From positions 127,272 through 191,271 of the forward strand of contig NW_019775723.1 of assembly GCF_001039355.2 (NCBI RefSeq): a stretch of 64,000 nucleotides of DNA, written 5' to 3'. The translations under genes and the position numbers were made by a program. Every line of letters starts with the position of its first letter. Position 1 is the stretch's first letter. The stretch is from Lingula anatina. Its lineage: Eukaryota > Brachiopoda > Lingulata > Lingulida > Lingulidae. The notes beneath the pieces are model-generated. The model made no database searches. It saw only the letters and a program-made list of their open reading frames with translations, and was not told the DNA's origin. This document shows positions 34,201 to 46,847 of this stretch, piece after piece.

Positions 34201-34234
34201 TATTAGGGGAACTGTGCGAACGTATATAGCTTAA
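28292..34234 (+). CDS. Inhibitor of apoptosis protein, BIR-BIR-BIR-UBA-RING (gene 1)
   Basis: Ten exons: 28292-29791, 30028-30616, 30930-31091, 31467-31622, 32048-32229, 32719-32776, 33093-33374, 33593-33670, 33813-33878, 34038-34234. All junctions are GT-AG and phase-consistent: 3270 nt, 1089 residues. BIR1 (about 466-533) has CYSC and HQNFFPDC zinc ligands; BIR2 (about 647-715) has CAFC and [12 protein letters not shown]3 (about 765-835) has [15 protein letters not shown] and FPRC. UBA lies at about 898-940 ([10 protein letters not shown]). The C-terminal C3HC4 RING (about 1043-1078) has CKIC, PCGH, SCAQC and CPIC. The layout matches XIAP/cIAP proteins without CARD: caspase or signalling control plus ubiquitin ligase. 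The first ~465 residues have no known domain. The true start is uncertain, because a TTTTTCAG acceptor-like site lies just inside the ORF. Confidence 0.9.
32518..32537. repeat. Short (TA)n tract
   Basis: A TA dinucleotide run in an intron of IAP gene 1. The equivalent intron of IAP gene 2 lacks it. Confidence 0.7.
33739..33780. repeat. Perfect 18-bp stem hairpin in an IAP intron
   Basis: ACGGCTACTAGTAGGTTG, six bases, then CAACCTACTAGTAGCCGT. The duplicate intron at 35270-35300 and the IAP gene 2 intron near 47075-47097 contain only the right arm, so the left arm arose in this copy by local inverted duplication. A direct repeat (TTTTTGAGTGTACAC twice) lies just before it. Confidence 0.85.
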
Positions 34235-34591
34235 TTTTGTAGTGTTTTCTCTATACACAGGCACGCGATTATATATTAGACATAACCTGCGTAACAGAAC
34301 TGACACTGTGATATGAAATATCTTAATGTTTTGATCTCAAGTACTTCACATTCCTACTGTAGGTACAGTACAGTACCAGTGGTAGAGCTTTGTTTACTGT
34401 TTTTCTATCATTGGAATCGATGTATAGAGCTGGATTGGACTTTATCAAGGTACTCTCGTAGGAACTTCGCACGCTTATTGATATTAAGTCTTCCATAAAT
34501 AACAATAGTAATGCTTATATAATTTAGTAAATGGATGTCAATTGCCGTGTATTGAATTATATGCAATTAACATAAACTCTAGAAACATTCA

Positions 34592-34597
34592 AATAAA
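34592..34597 (+). terminator. Candidate poly(A) signal of IAP gene 1
   Basis: AATAAA about 360 bp after the stop, kept in the duplicate 3' end near 36112. Confidence 0.45.
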
Positions 34598-34692
34598 TGT
34601 ATCTCATTTTTAATTGTTTACTGTATTTGTTTCCTAGTCTAATTATTCAGCTTTAAAGGGCTGATTGAATGACATGCATAACGTTACTCTTA

Positions 34693-35228
34693 AAGGTATA
34701 CTGTGATGAAAAAACGGGTTAAAACTATCCATTGGGTGCCCAAAAGTTATTTTTGAGTAATGAAAAAAAAAGTTCTTACGTTTATTTAGTTTTTAAAGCC
34801 GATTTTATGCAGGTGTGAATGTAGTTTACGATACTCCCGCGTGGTGGCGCTTTGAGGCGAGTGACGTCACTTGCGTCGAGGCTCAGAAAGCCATATTCGT
34901 TTCGGCTATCCGCTTACTTACATTTACTCGATCGCTTTGTCTGAACTATTTTGTAAAAATGAACAAAGAACGAATTGAAGGATATTTGTTTGAAGATGAA
35001 TTCCCTACGTGGTTATCATTTATTAACCAACAAAATACACCAAAACTATGTTAACAGTAAAGGTTTGGAAGCAGGGCAGCTAACATAGTTTTTCACACAT
35101 GCCCATCTGTCGCGTCGGCTGAACGTTCTTATCCCGACTGAAATAATACATGCAGGTGTGACAGCTAACATTATTTTTCACACCCGTGCAGTTTACCAGT
35201 GTCACTCCGGGAGAGCCAGGTCAGTGGA
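34693..35228. mobile_element. Inserted sequence next to an assembly gap
   Basis: The sequence is shared with the duplicate 3' flank up to GTTACTCTTAAA (34690; 36212 in the duplicate) and then diverges into about 535 bp absent from the other copy, starting AAAGGTATACTGTGATG and ending at the N at 35229. It holds a short ORF (34815-35054) with no recognised domain. It may be a transposon fragment or the other side of a contig join. Confidence 0.45.
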
Positions 35229-35229
35229 N
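35229..35229. other. Single-N assembly gap before a duplicated IAP 3' end
   Basis: Sequence right of the N repeats 33680 onward of IAP gene 1; sequence left of it does not continue that gene. Confidence 0.8.
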
Positions 35230-35326
35230 CAATATTGTACCAAGGCGCATTAGAGCTCCTTGATTATACACTGTAACAACCTACTAGTAGCCGTCCTTAT
35301 CTGTTTGTTCTCTGAATTTCACACAG

Positions 35327-35722
35327 ACAGTAAAGATCCTACAGACGTTCTGGTATCTCTGCTTGGTAGAAACAGAAGCATAGAAAGTATAGCTTGGTGT
35401 ACGAATATGCTATTTTATTTTACATGAATCATATATAAATAGTGATTACCAGAGTATGAGATTAAACTTGCGCATTAGCATTATTTACCTAATATTTGAT
35501 TTCCTGGCATCTTATTACATTTCAGAAGCCAAATCTCTCATAGAGGAGAACCAGCGTCTTAAAGAACAAAGGACGTGTAAGATCTGCATGGACGAGGAAG
35601 TCAGCGTAGTATTTCTACCATGTGGTCACTTAGTTTCCTGTGCACAGTGTGCGCCTGCGCTAAGAAGTTGTCCTATATGTAGAGCGTCCATTAGGGGAAC
35701 TGTGCGAACGTATATAGCTTAA
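35327..35722 (+). pseudogene. Duplicate of the last two IAP exons (linker and RING)
   Basis: Exon 35327-35392 and RING exon 35526-35722 are almost identical to exons 33813-33878 and 34038-34234, including the whole C3HC4 ring and its stop. The linker donor GTTGGT is CTTGGT here, as in IAP gene 2. An earlier phase-matching donor (GTAGAA, 30 nt upstream) could serve. There are no BIR or UBA exons upstream of it after the N, so alone it is a fragment: an unmerged allele or a partial tandem copy. Confidence 0.75.
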
Positions 35723-36291
35723 TTTAGTGTTTTCTCTATATACAGGCACGCGATTATATATTAGACATAACCTGCGTAACAGAACTGACACTGTGATATG
35801 AAATATCTTAATGTTTTAATATCAAGTACTTCACATTCCTACTGTAGGTACAGTACAGTACCAGTGGTAGAGCTTTGTTTACTGTTTTTCGATCATTGGA
35901 ATCGATGTATAGAGCTGGATTGGACTTTATCAAGATACTCTCGTAGGAACTTCGCACGCTTATTGATATTAAGTCTTCCATAAATATACCAGAATCTTAC
36001 CTATATAATAATTATAAATAACAATAGTAATGCTTATATAATTTAGTAAATGGATGTCAATTGTCGTGTATTGAATTATATGCAATTAACATAAACTCTA
36101 GAAACATTCAAATAAATGTATCTCATTTTTAATTGTTTACTGTATTTGTTTCCTAGTCTAATTATTCAGCTTTAAAGGGCTGATTGAATGACATGCATAA
36201 CGTTACTCTTAAATATCTTGAATATGTTTAATTTTAAAATCGACTGTCACATGATCATACTGGAATTATAGTATGAGAAAGACATGTTACT

Positions 36292-36770
36292 CACCAGATA
36301 CCCGTGCGTGATTTTGTTCTTCTTGCCCAAAGCTGATAAAACAAACTGTAATAGTACTAGTGTAATTTAGCAGTAGTGATAAAAATTCCGTTGTCAGAAA
36401 CAGCAGCACCTTAACGCCTGTTTCTGCTAAACATCTATGTACATGTATCACCGATGTACCGGGTATGTGTCCGCAGACTTGGTGATTTTTTATTTTTTTA
36501 GAAATCTCTGATGCTCGATAAACTGGATGAATACGCACTTACACACAAGAGTGATACGGGGGATCCCCAATATGCAAATAGGCCACACTCCGGTCTGCGC
36601 ATGGATACCCGTGGCATTGGTTAAAGACATATTCAAAGTGCCACCCGCCGGTACACTAACCGGTAAAAGAAACAACTCCTGTAGCTATGAAGATGTTAAC
36701 TATTAAAAGGCACCGATTCTCATTTTTTTTTTATTTAGATTAAAACTATAACAAGGAAAACGATAAAAAG

Positions 36771-36813
<43 letters not shown>

Positions 36814-38880
36814 CAAATATGATGAGAACTGTTTAACTTTTATAATAAGAATAATGACGGTTTGTTGTACTCTCTTTGCAATATTTACTGTAGAGCATGC
36901 TTACAGAACGCTGCATTGCAAACCTAAAAACAAAGTCAATAGAACTGCAGCCGCAGTGGCGTTTATTTACCTTTTAACCACCCTTTCAACTTTGCTGTTT
37001 GTTTCCTTTCCTGTTGATCTTTCAATGCAAACATGCTACAAAGAAAGGGTGAGGTTTACCCTCTGACAGGTCCACAAGATTTTCACTAAATATTAACAGA
37101 TATGTATCTCGTTAAGCAGGTGGCTAATCTCTGTGCTGAGACCCTGTGCAGAAATCTCAAGGATGGTTGCATGGTTGGTAACTGTTTGAATATAACTACT
37201 GATACTAAGGCACTGTCACTTGGCAAGTCCCTGTCAAATCCCCCTGACAGCAATCAAAACAGTCAATTGCCCAGTAGAGGGTAGGTGGGGGTGGGGTTCT
37301 TGTTGAGCAGCTGTAAATAAAAACGCTTCTCTGCTGGCTGAAATTGTATGATAGGGAATTCCCTTTTGATGTCCGGCTGCGCATACCGGGTAACTAAGGA
37401 CCCAGCGTTACAAAAAGACAATACCGATACCTGGGTAAACATCTAGTATGAAGCATATTATTTACTTGCTAATGTAGCCCTTATTAGAGAACAGTTTCAT
37501 TAGCTCTGTATGTATAAATTCAAATTATTGTTTTTCTTTTTGTCAAGAGCTTGTAAAATATGTGGGTATTACCTCCAATATTTCTGTGACTGTCAGTCAC
37601 CATCATCAGGGAGTAAATGACTATGGTAGCCCTTATTAAATTAATGATTAGAATAAATAGTCAAATTTGGTGGGTGAGTGTGTGGCGGAGTGGGAGGGGG
37701 TACACTAGCCATGGTGTTAGGTGCATGTCATTCTACCCTCTTCCATCCTTATCACTTTTTGTTACTATGTACTACCCCCTACCCCGCCTACCCCATCCTA
37801 GTGTGTAAGGGTCTGTTCCCACAACTTTAGATCGATCTATCACCGCGGGGAGTCTCACTAGATTACTGTCAGATAATCCCCCTTAAGTGTCCGTCCCCGC
37901 CTACTACAAGCTATAAGGGGTAATTAACTTTCGTGTCCGCCCGGCTGACAGCTATTAAGCGTGAACCCCCAGGGAGTTAGGTCGATGTAAAGTAGGTCGA
38001 TCTAATCTATGGAAATGGGGTGTAAGACTTTATAAAAATAGACCCTAAGACCCTGTATAAGTAACTTTCACTACCTGAGAATGATTTTATAGCTTTGTAT
38101 TAATCTGACTGGGAACCCTTCATTTAATTTATCGTTTTATTTCTTGGGTGAACATTAGATTAACTAATTATTATCAAATCGCATGTATCCTAGAAGTCTT
38201 GATTGCTCAATAATCTAATCTTTTCTCGGTTAGAAAGTCACCAATTCATAAGCAAAGTACAAAGACTGTTTGCCATATGTTTTCTAGCTGAAAAGTTACG
38301 GGGAGTTAAAATATTTCTCGCAGTTCGACATTTACCCTCTCGCGTTATCACGGTTGAGTTTTAAGTGATAGAATAACAACATTTTGTCTCTATTGACATC
38401 AGGGTTGAGTCCAGTTGACATAATGGCGATGAACGTAGGTCCTATATATGTAGGTCCTATAGCGTTTACTACATCTGCATGTATCATGAAGCATACATGT
38501 AGCCTTTAATGTTCGTGTTAATTTAACCCTTTGTAAACTAATAGGTAGAATAAATTGCCAAGCCCAGACAACAGCAAAACATTCACTGACAACCAAACTA
38601 ATCACAAGTAATACTAGTAGTGTCAATAGAACAATATACTTCGACATGGCAATAATGACCGATTGGCTATACTGGGACATGTACACGCTTATCTCAGCCC
38701 AGTAGCCAACCCCTTAACTCTTGACACTTAAAAGTTTAATGAAACATTATTGTCTCACTATCATCACGATCACCCTTTATCATCATACCTCCTTTATATA
38801 TAGCACTGTTGTTTAAAATTAAACACACACACACACACACACACAAACATGAATATGTATTTTACATTTGTAATGAGAGT
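36292..38880. repeat. Large dispersed repeat, copy 2 (blocks A, B, C)
   Basis: 36292-36720 matches 19857-20270; 36646-37500 matches 55158-55960 (including ATGTATCTCGTTAAGCAGGT and CCCAGTAGAG blocks); 37655-38730 matches 55985-57600 and 17700-18620. It also carries an (AAT)n tract at 36772-36811 and a MITE at 37805. Short ORFs inside are shared with the other copy but have no recognised domain. Confidence 0.7.
37805..38025. mobile_element. MITE with AGATCGATCT-bearing termini, copy 2 (inverse)
   Basis: The same family as 13485 and 45090, in opposite orientation. Ends GTCTGTTCCCACA and ATCTATGGAAATGGGGTG, with TAGATCGATCTA just inside the left end. Related copies of the surrounding repeat (17700, 55985) lack it, so it inserted after that repeat spread. 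Confidence 0.75.
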
Positions 38881-38907
38881 AAAGTTGTTTTGTAGCTAGC
38901 CCTAGCT

Positions 38908-38988
38908 CAGTGACAGCCACAGCGGGGCGACGGCATCGGCCACTGGGGGGTGAGTCAGGCGGAAGCTGTGTAGTAAATGAAAGAGTCC
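38908..38988 (+). pseudogene. Relic of an IAP BIR-tail exon
   Basis: CAGCCACAGCGGGGCGACGG, CATCGGCCACTGG and the GTAAGTACC donor match the end of IAP exon 30930-31091 and its relic at 61354. The zinc-ligand part is missing and the frame is broken. It is fused directly to the end of the dispersed repeat. Confidence 0.65.
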
Positions 38989-39349
38989 GTAAGTACCTTA
39001 CTCTCTGCTCTATCGCGTATTTTACTCAATGCCTTTATCAGTTAACATAACCGTGCTGTCACTGTCTATATTTAAAAAATTGAAATCAAAATTATACGTC
39101 CATACCGCGTTCGTTAACTTTCATCATTGATCATCAACGTGAGACTTTATTTCTACCTGGTTATATGTTTCATTGAGAAAACCTAAATGCCACTAAGCCT
39201 TCCCCCAAATATGATTTTATTGTTCAATTCTGTTTTTGGCGTTTGGTGGGCATTTTTCTCATTTCATATGTAACATTCTGTCTGCGTAAAAGGTGCACTA
39301 AAGGTTAACGTTTGTATTCGAGGTTATTATCACAAAAATACCGAAAATA

Positions 39350-39663
39350 CCCGCAAGAAAACGCAGTAGATACTCCAGCGCAGTAGACTACTGCAATCAT
39401 ACTGAAAACCACAGTAGACTACTGCAATCATACTGCAAACATGCTTCAAATCTGCTTCGATTTGGGAGCTAATTAGCATATTTGAAACATGCTTCTATCA
39501 TGCTGCTAATCTACTGCATTAATGCTTCTCTCTGTACAAACCTATGTACTTTTTGGAGTAGAATTGCAGTAGGCTATGCTGCAATTCTACTGCAAATATG
39601 CTCCACACCACAACTGCGTTAATGCTTTTTTGCTACTTCGATACTACTGCATTTTCGTGCGGG
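39350..39663. mobile_element. CAGTAG-rich MITE, copy 2 (full ends)
   Basis: 314 bp with terminal inverted repeats CCCGCAAGAAAACGCAGTAG and CTACTGCATTTTCGTGCGGG (18 of 20 paired) flanked by TA on both sides (39348-39349 and 39664-39665). TA target duplication points to Tc1/mariner-type mobilisation. It contains an extra ~25 bp internal repeat relative to copy 1. Confidence 0.82.
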
Positions 39664-40769
39664 TAGGCCGCTGAGATAATTTGCATTTACACTACAAGAA
39701 TTCCTTTGTCAGATTGTTTATCAGCGCGTGTTGACTGCTTTATGTGTGTATACCCAGCTGTCTGCTGTGGCCTTTAAATATTGAATACAGTACTGCTGCA
39801 CTTCAAATAGGGGGATTCCCCTATCATATAATTAATCATACCTCCATCCTAAATACTGATACTAGGTCACCAGACAGTCAATTATGTCATGTATTTAACA
39901 GTGCCAACAAATATACTTTAGTGTTACTCTTCAACTTTATAATAAATTGATTCAAGAAAAGAAATGAAGTGGTTGCTCTGCTTGGTAACTCTTAGTATAT
40001 CCCATAAAATGCCAATGTATGGTCCCACTGTTATGAGAAGTGACTCAGCAGTGGGACTGACCATGGCACAATATTTATATCTGTGTAACTTATTTACTTA
40101 TCTAGTTTTAGGTAATTGTCATTAATCATAATTATCTATGTCATCAAACTGGCTTTAAACAGCCATGTAAACGGCTATGTAACTGTATTCTCCCTCCTAA
40201 GTTTGAACATATCATTTTTTTTTTTGTAACATATGCTTGTACCTATATATTTATAGTATGTTTATGGTAAATTTATAATCATACCAAGGTTTATCTTGCT
40301 GCTTAGATAGAATATTTTATGAGTAATTTTACTAGTACATATGTTTATTATATAAATATTATTTTTCATTCACAAACGGCCAGGCATTATGATTACCAAC
40401 TGCGTACCCGTTATCATGTTCTTACTTTTTGATAAAACCCACATACATGTAGGTTACAGTTTGAACAGTCGCTGTCCTTCAAAAGGGCGTTCGATTAAAT
40501 CATGTGTCTTTCAGCATGCTTTGTTTCCCTTTTCCTAAAGCCCCCTTTACACTAGACGGCGTCCTCTCTGCGTCCAGGAGTACGGCCCCATTTGAGAGTT
40601 AAAAATTTATAATATTTTACGTGCCGACAACTGGCCGATCATTGAACATTTATTCTGATACAAAATCAATGCTCGTGACTCCTTATTAAAACCACAGCGA
40701 TGCCAAATTTCATGGTGGCTGAAAGGACGCAGAAAGGAAGGTCCAGTGTATGAGTAACACTGGTAGGTC

Positions 40770-43700
40770 TTATGTGTAGGTAGGGGTGTACAGGTTGAAC
40801 AGCGCCTGAAGTACCGGTATTTAAACAAGATAGTTATTCATTTCAGAGAAACGAGTACCTTGTAAACATGTTGAAAACATGAAGTCATCCTATATGACTG
40901 TATTTATGAGATTTCTTCTTTATATTACACCCGGCCTCAATTGTTCAGGTTAAGCTGAGCGCATATTGATAGTTTCGATCCCCCCCTTATCGATAGTTTC
41001 TATTCGCCCAGTATGACCTAGTTATGTACTTTGCCTCGGTTTCCCCCTGCACTACGCGATTCATCGGCGTGCAAAAATCTAGAAGATATAGAGAAAAAAA
41101 AAGACAAAATCTAAGTCAGGCTTACTAATTTTTTTCTTTGATATCGCTTTAATGGAGCGAAACTCACCATTGTATACATACGGAAACAGCTATGCAGCTA
41201 GTGAGAGCGCCAGTAAGTAGTACTACTCTGCTTTATCGGGCATTTTACCTTATTAATGTATATGTAGTCATTAGTTTGCATAACCTTGTTGTTCTTGCAT
41301 ATACAATCATTCTTTCATACTGTGTTAGTTTTAACTTTAAGGGGTAATTATTTTTTTAATCACCGATCATCAAATTGGGCCTTTATTTCTAACCAGCTAT
41401 GTTCTGTGGAGAAAACCTTGATGGTGAGTCTTTTTCCCTATAATATCTGCCACTACCCTCTACCAGGGCCACAGATTGACTTTTCACGGGAAATCCACAG
41501 ATATGTCTTAAGATATATAGACGGTCCTTTCACTATATCTGGATTTCCCCCATTTTCCCTATATAATCTGCCACCCTGGTAGAGGGTAGACACGCGTGGC
41601 GTGGCGTGGCGTTGATTAAACACAGTGCGACGCGCCGATACAACTAAACCGGGTGAAAAAAATAAGTCCAGCTTACACAAAGAATACAACTTCATTTACG
41701 AGATATATTCTTTGTATAACGCCCGACTTTTTAAAACCCACGTATATGAATAAGAATATTTGCTCTTTCTGCGCGCTCATTGACGCATATCTGGCATCTC
41801 GGAAATACAGGAGTACAGGTTGGCGTGACGGTATCTTTATCATATAGTTATTCTTTTCAGGGAGATTAGGTCTTGTATAAGCGTGGAAAACATCAAGTCT
41901 TGCTATATATTTTCATTCATGAGCTTTCTTCTTTGTATTATACCCGACCTCAATTGTTCAGGTTAAGCCGAGTCCCTCTTGATACATTCGCCCAGCATGA
42001 CCTACAAAAAGTAGGTTCTTGGCACGATTTTCTAGAAATTCGACCTGTAAGTACAAATCCTCTGTATCAATTGTATAGGCACAATTGTTCTGACCCCCCC
42101 CCCCCCCAGTTTGTTTTTTAACCACAGCATCCTTTTTTTTGCGTTGATTTTAAAGGTTAGTGTCACCAAAATTGGCCACTGTGCTAAAATATACGTGTAC
42201 ACGTAAAGTCACACGTTATTACCATGGCTATTTATTTATATTTTATTTCTATTCACACTTCTAGAATTACTTTGGTTAGTTGAGTAAGTTTTTTGCTGCT
42301 CCTAGATTCCTAGGCTTGAATATTTTTTTTCTATTTATTCTAACTATTTGTACACCCAGCTATCACTATTGTTTTTATACATGCAACAGCACTAAACCCT
42401 TAGATACTAAGTACGCGCAGCTGTACATGAAAAGAGGATTCTCTATTGGCTAGATTACATTCAAATGCAATGCCCGTACGGTGCACGTATACTGCCCGTA
42501 ATACCCTTTTCGTACGGCGTCTGAGTGGAGGTAGACGGTGGCCGTGCGAAATAGCACCGAATCGTACTGATTTAATGTCATGTAGTGTAGACATACTCGG
42601 CGTAGCCCGTAGCTCCTTACGATTTCAAAAAAATATCGCACAAACAATTTCATCGCACGGCGCCCGTGTAAATGTAATCTGGGCATATCATGTAATATCT
42701 ATAAAAACAGTAAACGTGTAACTTTGTTATTCTGTACTTTGATTGAGTATTCACACGCATGGTGAATTTGCCACTAGGTCTTCCCAAAAATATGCGGAAT
42801 GAAAAATTCCCAATATCTTAATTTAATGTGCTTTTTGGTTATTTTATTTTTGTCGTTTGGTTGACATTTCCCCTTTATAATGGTAAGCGTAAAACGCCTG
42901 TTTGATTTAGATTACACTAGAAAAGCTTTAAAGTCACAAGTTTGAAATAAGTGTATATTGAAGGCATTGTACTTGCCCTGATTCAGATGAATGAATCTAA
43001 TAAGGTATGAATAGAATTATATACACCATAAAACATCGATCGATGTTCAGCGTGTTAGCAACCCCGATGTTTGGAAAATACATGTAGGTTACAGGGATGT
43101 ACAGGTTCAACAGCTGCTGGAGCACCTGGCCTCAATTGTTGACTTTAACCCTTTACCTTTTCATAAACTGTAAGAAGTCGGTCGACGAAAGCTTTTTAGC
43201 GTGTTGTTTGATACCATTCTGTCTCACAATAACGAACAAACACATGCACTGCAGGGAGGTACAGGTTGAACAGCGGCTAAAGTACCGGTTTTACGAAACT
43301 GAAGGTCCGTGTGACAGAAAGTCCCCCCCTCCATGAAGTCATAATGGTTAGAGTTAGTCTGACCTAAGTGGGTCGAAATCTAGGGCGAGGCTCACCTGTA
43401 CAAATGAATGGGAAGCGGAATCTGTTACAGGTGACTTTCTGGTACATGACACCGGTATCTAAACGACTACCTTTGTATACGTGTATAAAACACCATTTAT
43501 GAGATTTCTTCTTTGTACAACACCCGGAACAATATGTGTAGATTAGGCCGAGCCCCCTTCCTTTTGTTACATGACCTATAAAGCGTCGATCGTTAAAGCA
43601 TGTTTTTTCAGCGTGTTGTGAACCGACATGAATAGATACATGAACATTGTATGCTATAGGGAGGTTAAGTTGCAAAGTGACAATGACTGAAGTACTGTCA

Positions 43701-44100
43701 ATTATTCACATGAACTTGTCTGTGACCCATCTTTTGATAAAGCCAAGCATGAATTATGAAATATCGGTCGGCATATATAAAAGCTCTTTCGTAGTGTTCT
43801 TTGACACATAACCTCCCCTTTTATTGGAAAATACATGTACATACATACTGCAGTGAGATACAAGTTCAACAGCTGCTGAAGTACCGGCACTAAAACGGAC
43901 AGTTATTCTTTTCGTTAAGTTTCATCAGCGATCATCAAAGTGATTCTTTATTTTTAACCAGCTATGTTTCGTAGAGAAAACTTAAATGGTGAGTCTACAA
44001 ATTGCGCTTCTCCAAATATAACTATAACATGCTTATATTGTTTAATTTTAATATTGTCGATTGGTGGGCATTATTTAATCTAATATGTTATACCGTAGTC
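40770..44100. repeat. Segmental duplicate unit 1 with IAP exon relics (partner 59940-62950)
   Basis: Ordered matches to 59940-62950: CTAGAAGATATAGAG (41080/60242), GAGAGCGCCAGTAAGTAGTA (41202/60367), TCTGCCACCCTGGTAGAGGG (41568/60722), GACGCATATCTGGCATCTCG (41782/60943) and TCGATTGGTGGGCATTATT (44055/62920). Exon-like relics with donors appear at 41180-41211 and 41397-41432 (GTTCTGTGGAGAAAACC, then GTGAGTC) and at 43970-43988. None encodes a full BIR. Repeats of a ~200 bp ACAGGTTGAACAGCG unit lie at 40780, 41815, 43255 and 43855. Confidence 0.75.
42449..42686. mobile_element. MITE with AGATTACATT ends
   Basis: About 240 bp bounded by AGATTACATT and its reverse complement AATGTAATCT, with CGTACGG and CCGTGCG words near each end. 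A diverged internal copy lies at 59665-59800 and a left-end fragment at 62172-62230. No coding content. Confidence 0.6.
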
Positions 44101-44181
44101 AGACTAGAGGTGGAAAGAACTAGAATGTCGTCGGAATGAGAATTCATTCGATCATCTTTGATATCATTTCTTTTTACCTAG

Positions 44182-46808
44182 CTATATTTCATGGAGGAAA
44201 CCTAACGGAAAGACCAAAGCACGAAAGATTCGCAAATGAAAGTGTACGAGAAAAAACGTTTGCAACTTGGTCTGCTCACTGGGCTCAGAACCCTGTCAAC
44301 CTGGCTAAGGCCGGCTTCTTCTACGCTGGTAAGATACGCACTATTAGCACGACAAGGTCCCATAGGATAAGTGTCCCGTGTGGCAGGTTCGGAATGTTTC
44401 TTTGGACAGGTTGGCATGGGTCACGGTATTCCTTCGTTGAGGACGGGAAACTTAATTATTTTTATTCACGCAGGTGTAACAGTATATGTATTTTATTAAG
44501 AAATGAATATGTTCCAAAAACAAAACGAGCAAGCAAAGGAAAATCATTGTATTTAATGATATTGTGTGTTTGCAATTACAGTGATCAGGTTAAAAGAGTA
44601 AGCATTTGTCAATAGCTCCGGAAAAAATAAGCTGATATTTAGTCCGCTGACAATCAGACTACATCAGGGAAATGAGGGCTGTGATAAGTATTACAACCTG
44701 TCACCATTAAGGTGAGGTAGTTAGTCAGGTGCCCCCTCTTCCTACTCGACCCCCTCCCAGAGAAGTGGAAAATTGATATAACTCAGTTCTATCATTTCTG
44801 TTGAGTTTTTCCCCATGCAGCCTGATGTGAATATCTTCAAAAACTTCACGGTGAGAGTCACAGTTTTCTTTGCCCAGTATTTTGATGTTTTACTATTCTG
44901 GTTAATGTTATTACATTTTGTCCAGGTTTTTTTTTTCTTGGTGCTGGCTGAGGACCGATTTTTGTCCCAGTTTTTGATCGATTTTTATTGTCCGACATCC
45001 TTTTTGTAGGGATCGACCATTCACCAATGTATGATTATTGGTAAATATCAGTTAATTTTTCAAGAGCGTATGGCAAATGAAACTTAAGGTGCTTTCCCAG
45101 AGAATAAGATCGATCTAAAGATTAAGTTTTAGATCGACCTAACTCCCTGGGGGTTCACGCTAAATTGCAGTCAGCCGAGCGGGCACCATAGTTAATTGCC
45201 CCCTTACAGCTTGTAGTAGGCGGGACAGACGCTTAAGCCGGCCAAGCTGACAGTAATCTAGTGAGACTCCCCACAGGGATAGATCGATCTAAAAATCTAT
45301 GGAAATGGGGTGTTAGTGGCCAATTCAAAACGCACAGCAAACAAAACTATTCGACATTAAGTCATGAAAGGATTATACGTACTAGTAATACTCAATCCTG
45401 TGCTATTTAAGGTATGTAATGTTAATCTGTTCGAAGGTTACTTTTTCTACCGACTTTAGGAGTAAAGTCCATAACGCGAGGTTATGCCTCTCTTTTAATA
45501 GAAGTATAAGTTCAAAAAGGAGGAGATCAATTAACGATTATTTAAATTTTATTTTTGCTGTGCACAGGAATTTCAGACAACGTGAAGTGCTTTTACTGTG
45601 ATGGGGGATTGAGAAACTGGGAGCCACAAGATGACCCATGGACTGAGCATGCGCGCTGGTTCCCTTTTTGTGATTTTGTCCTTCAGCGCAAGGGGGAGGA
45701 GTTTATTCGACATGTTCAACAGCGGTTCGCATGCCACAGCAACGACACGGTAAGAGTAAGTTCATTGGTGTTCGTAATATGTGTGCTTAATTTAATTTAC
45801 TTATATCTTAAAGAGTAACAGAATTTTTTATTTAGTGTATTGTAAAAGAACAAATTGTACAATTACATTGTATTCCAGGGCATAATTGCTGTGTATTGTA
45901 AAACAGCCTCTTGCACTTTTATATTGTATTTCAGGGCATAATATTCTTGCTTTGCATCTAATACATGCCATATCATAAAGTTCATTGAAAACTACGTACA
46001 TACATACATACATGATTTATACATGAGTTGCTATGCTTTCAATCACCTTCTACTACCGGGTATATGTGATAATCCGTTCCACTTTTTGTCTATTTCTGAA
46101 TATAATATTATATTATTTTCTTATGTCAGCAGCCGCAGTTGACCTCTCAAAACCAAGCAGCTATAACAAATGTCAGACGACGAGAAGGTAACCTTCTGCA
46201 ACGTAGTCATGGCTGTCTACTTCAGCCCATTAGTCTAGTTCTTTGACTGTCTAATAAATCCTATGATTGAAAAGCTGAACCGATTGCGTCTGTCTCAACA
46301 AGTTATAAAACACAAATGATACGCAGAATACACCCCATTTAAAACGTTTGCAACTTGGAAAAAAATTGGGCTCAGAATCATGCGTCAGAATATGCACTAT
46401 ACATGTAGTTCATGGCCCTTAGTGCTTATCACTGTCGGGGACCAGTAACAATTGTTAGAAAAGATATTATGCATGGACCAATGTATTTTGTCCATTACAG
46501 CCGGTCAGTACGTGGTAGAGGCCCGAGAAATCGAGGCCAGACTGGACATCCCCATTGTCCAGGCAGTACTGCAGATGGGTTATCCCAGGGACACAGTGAG
46601 AAAAGTCATTGAGAACAGACTGCGGACCACCGGGGACGACTTCCCGAACGCCGAGAGCCTGTTTGAAGCTATTCTGTCCTATGAGGAGTGGCAGACGCAA
46701 GGAGAGGCACGTGAACAGACTCTGCTAGGTGTCGCTGAACCCGCTCAGGACACTCCCTCACCCAGTCGGACTCCAAAGCCTGGTATGGCATTTTAATATC
46801 AAAATTTA

Positions 46809-46847
<39 letters not shown>

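Noticed and set aside
36854-37284. Short ORFs conserved between 36854-37284 and 55364-55764
   Set aside because: Conserved only because the whole repeat is duplicated; frames differ by indels and there is no domain.
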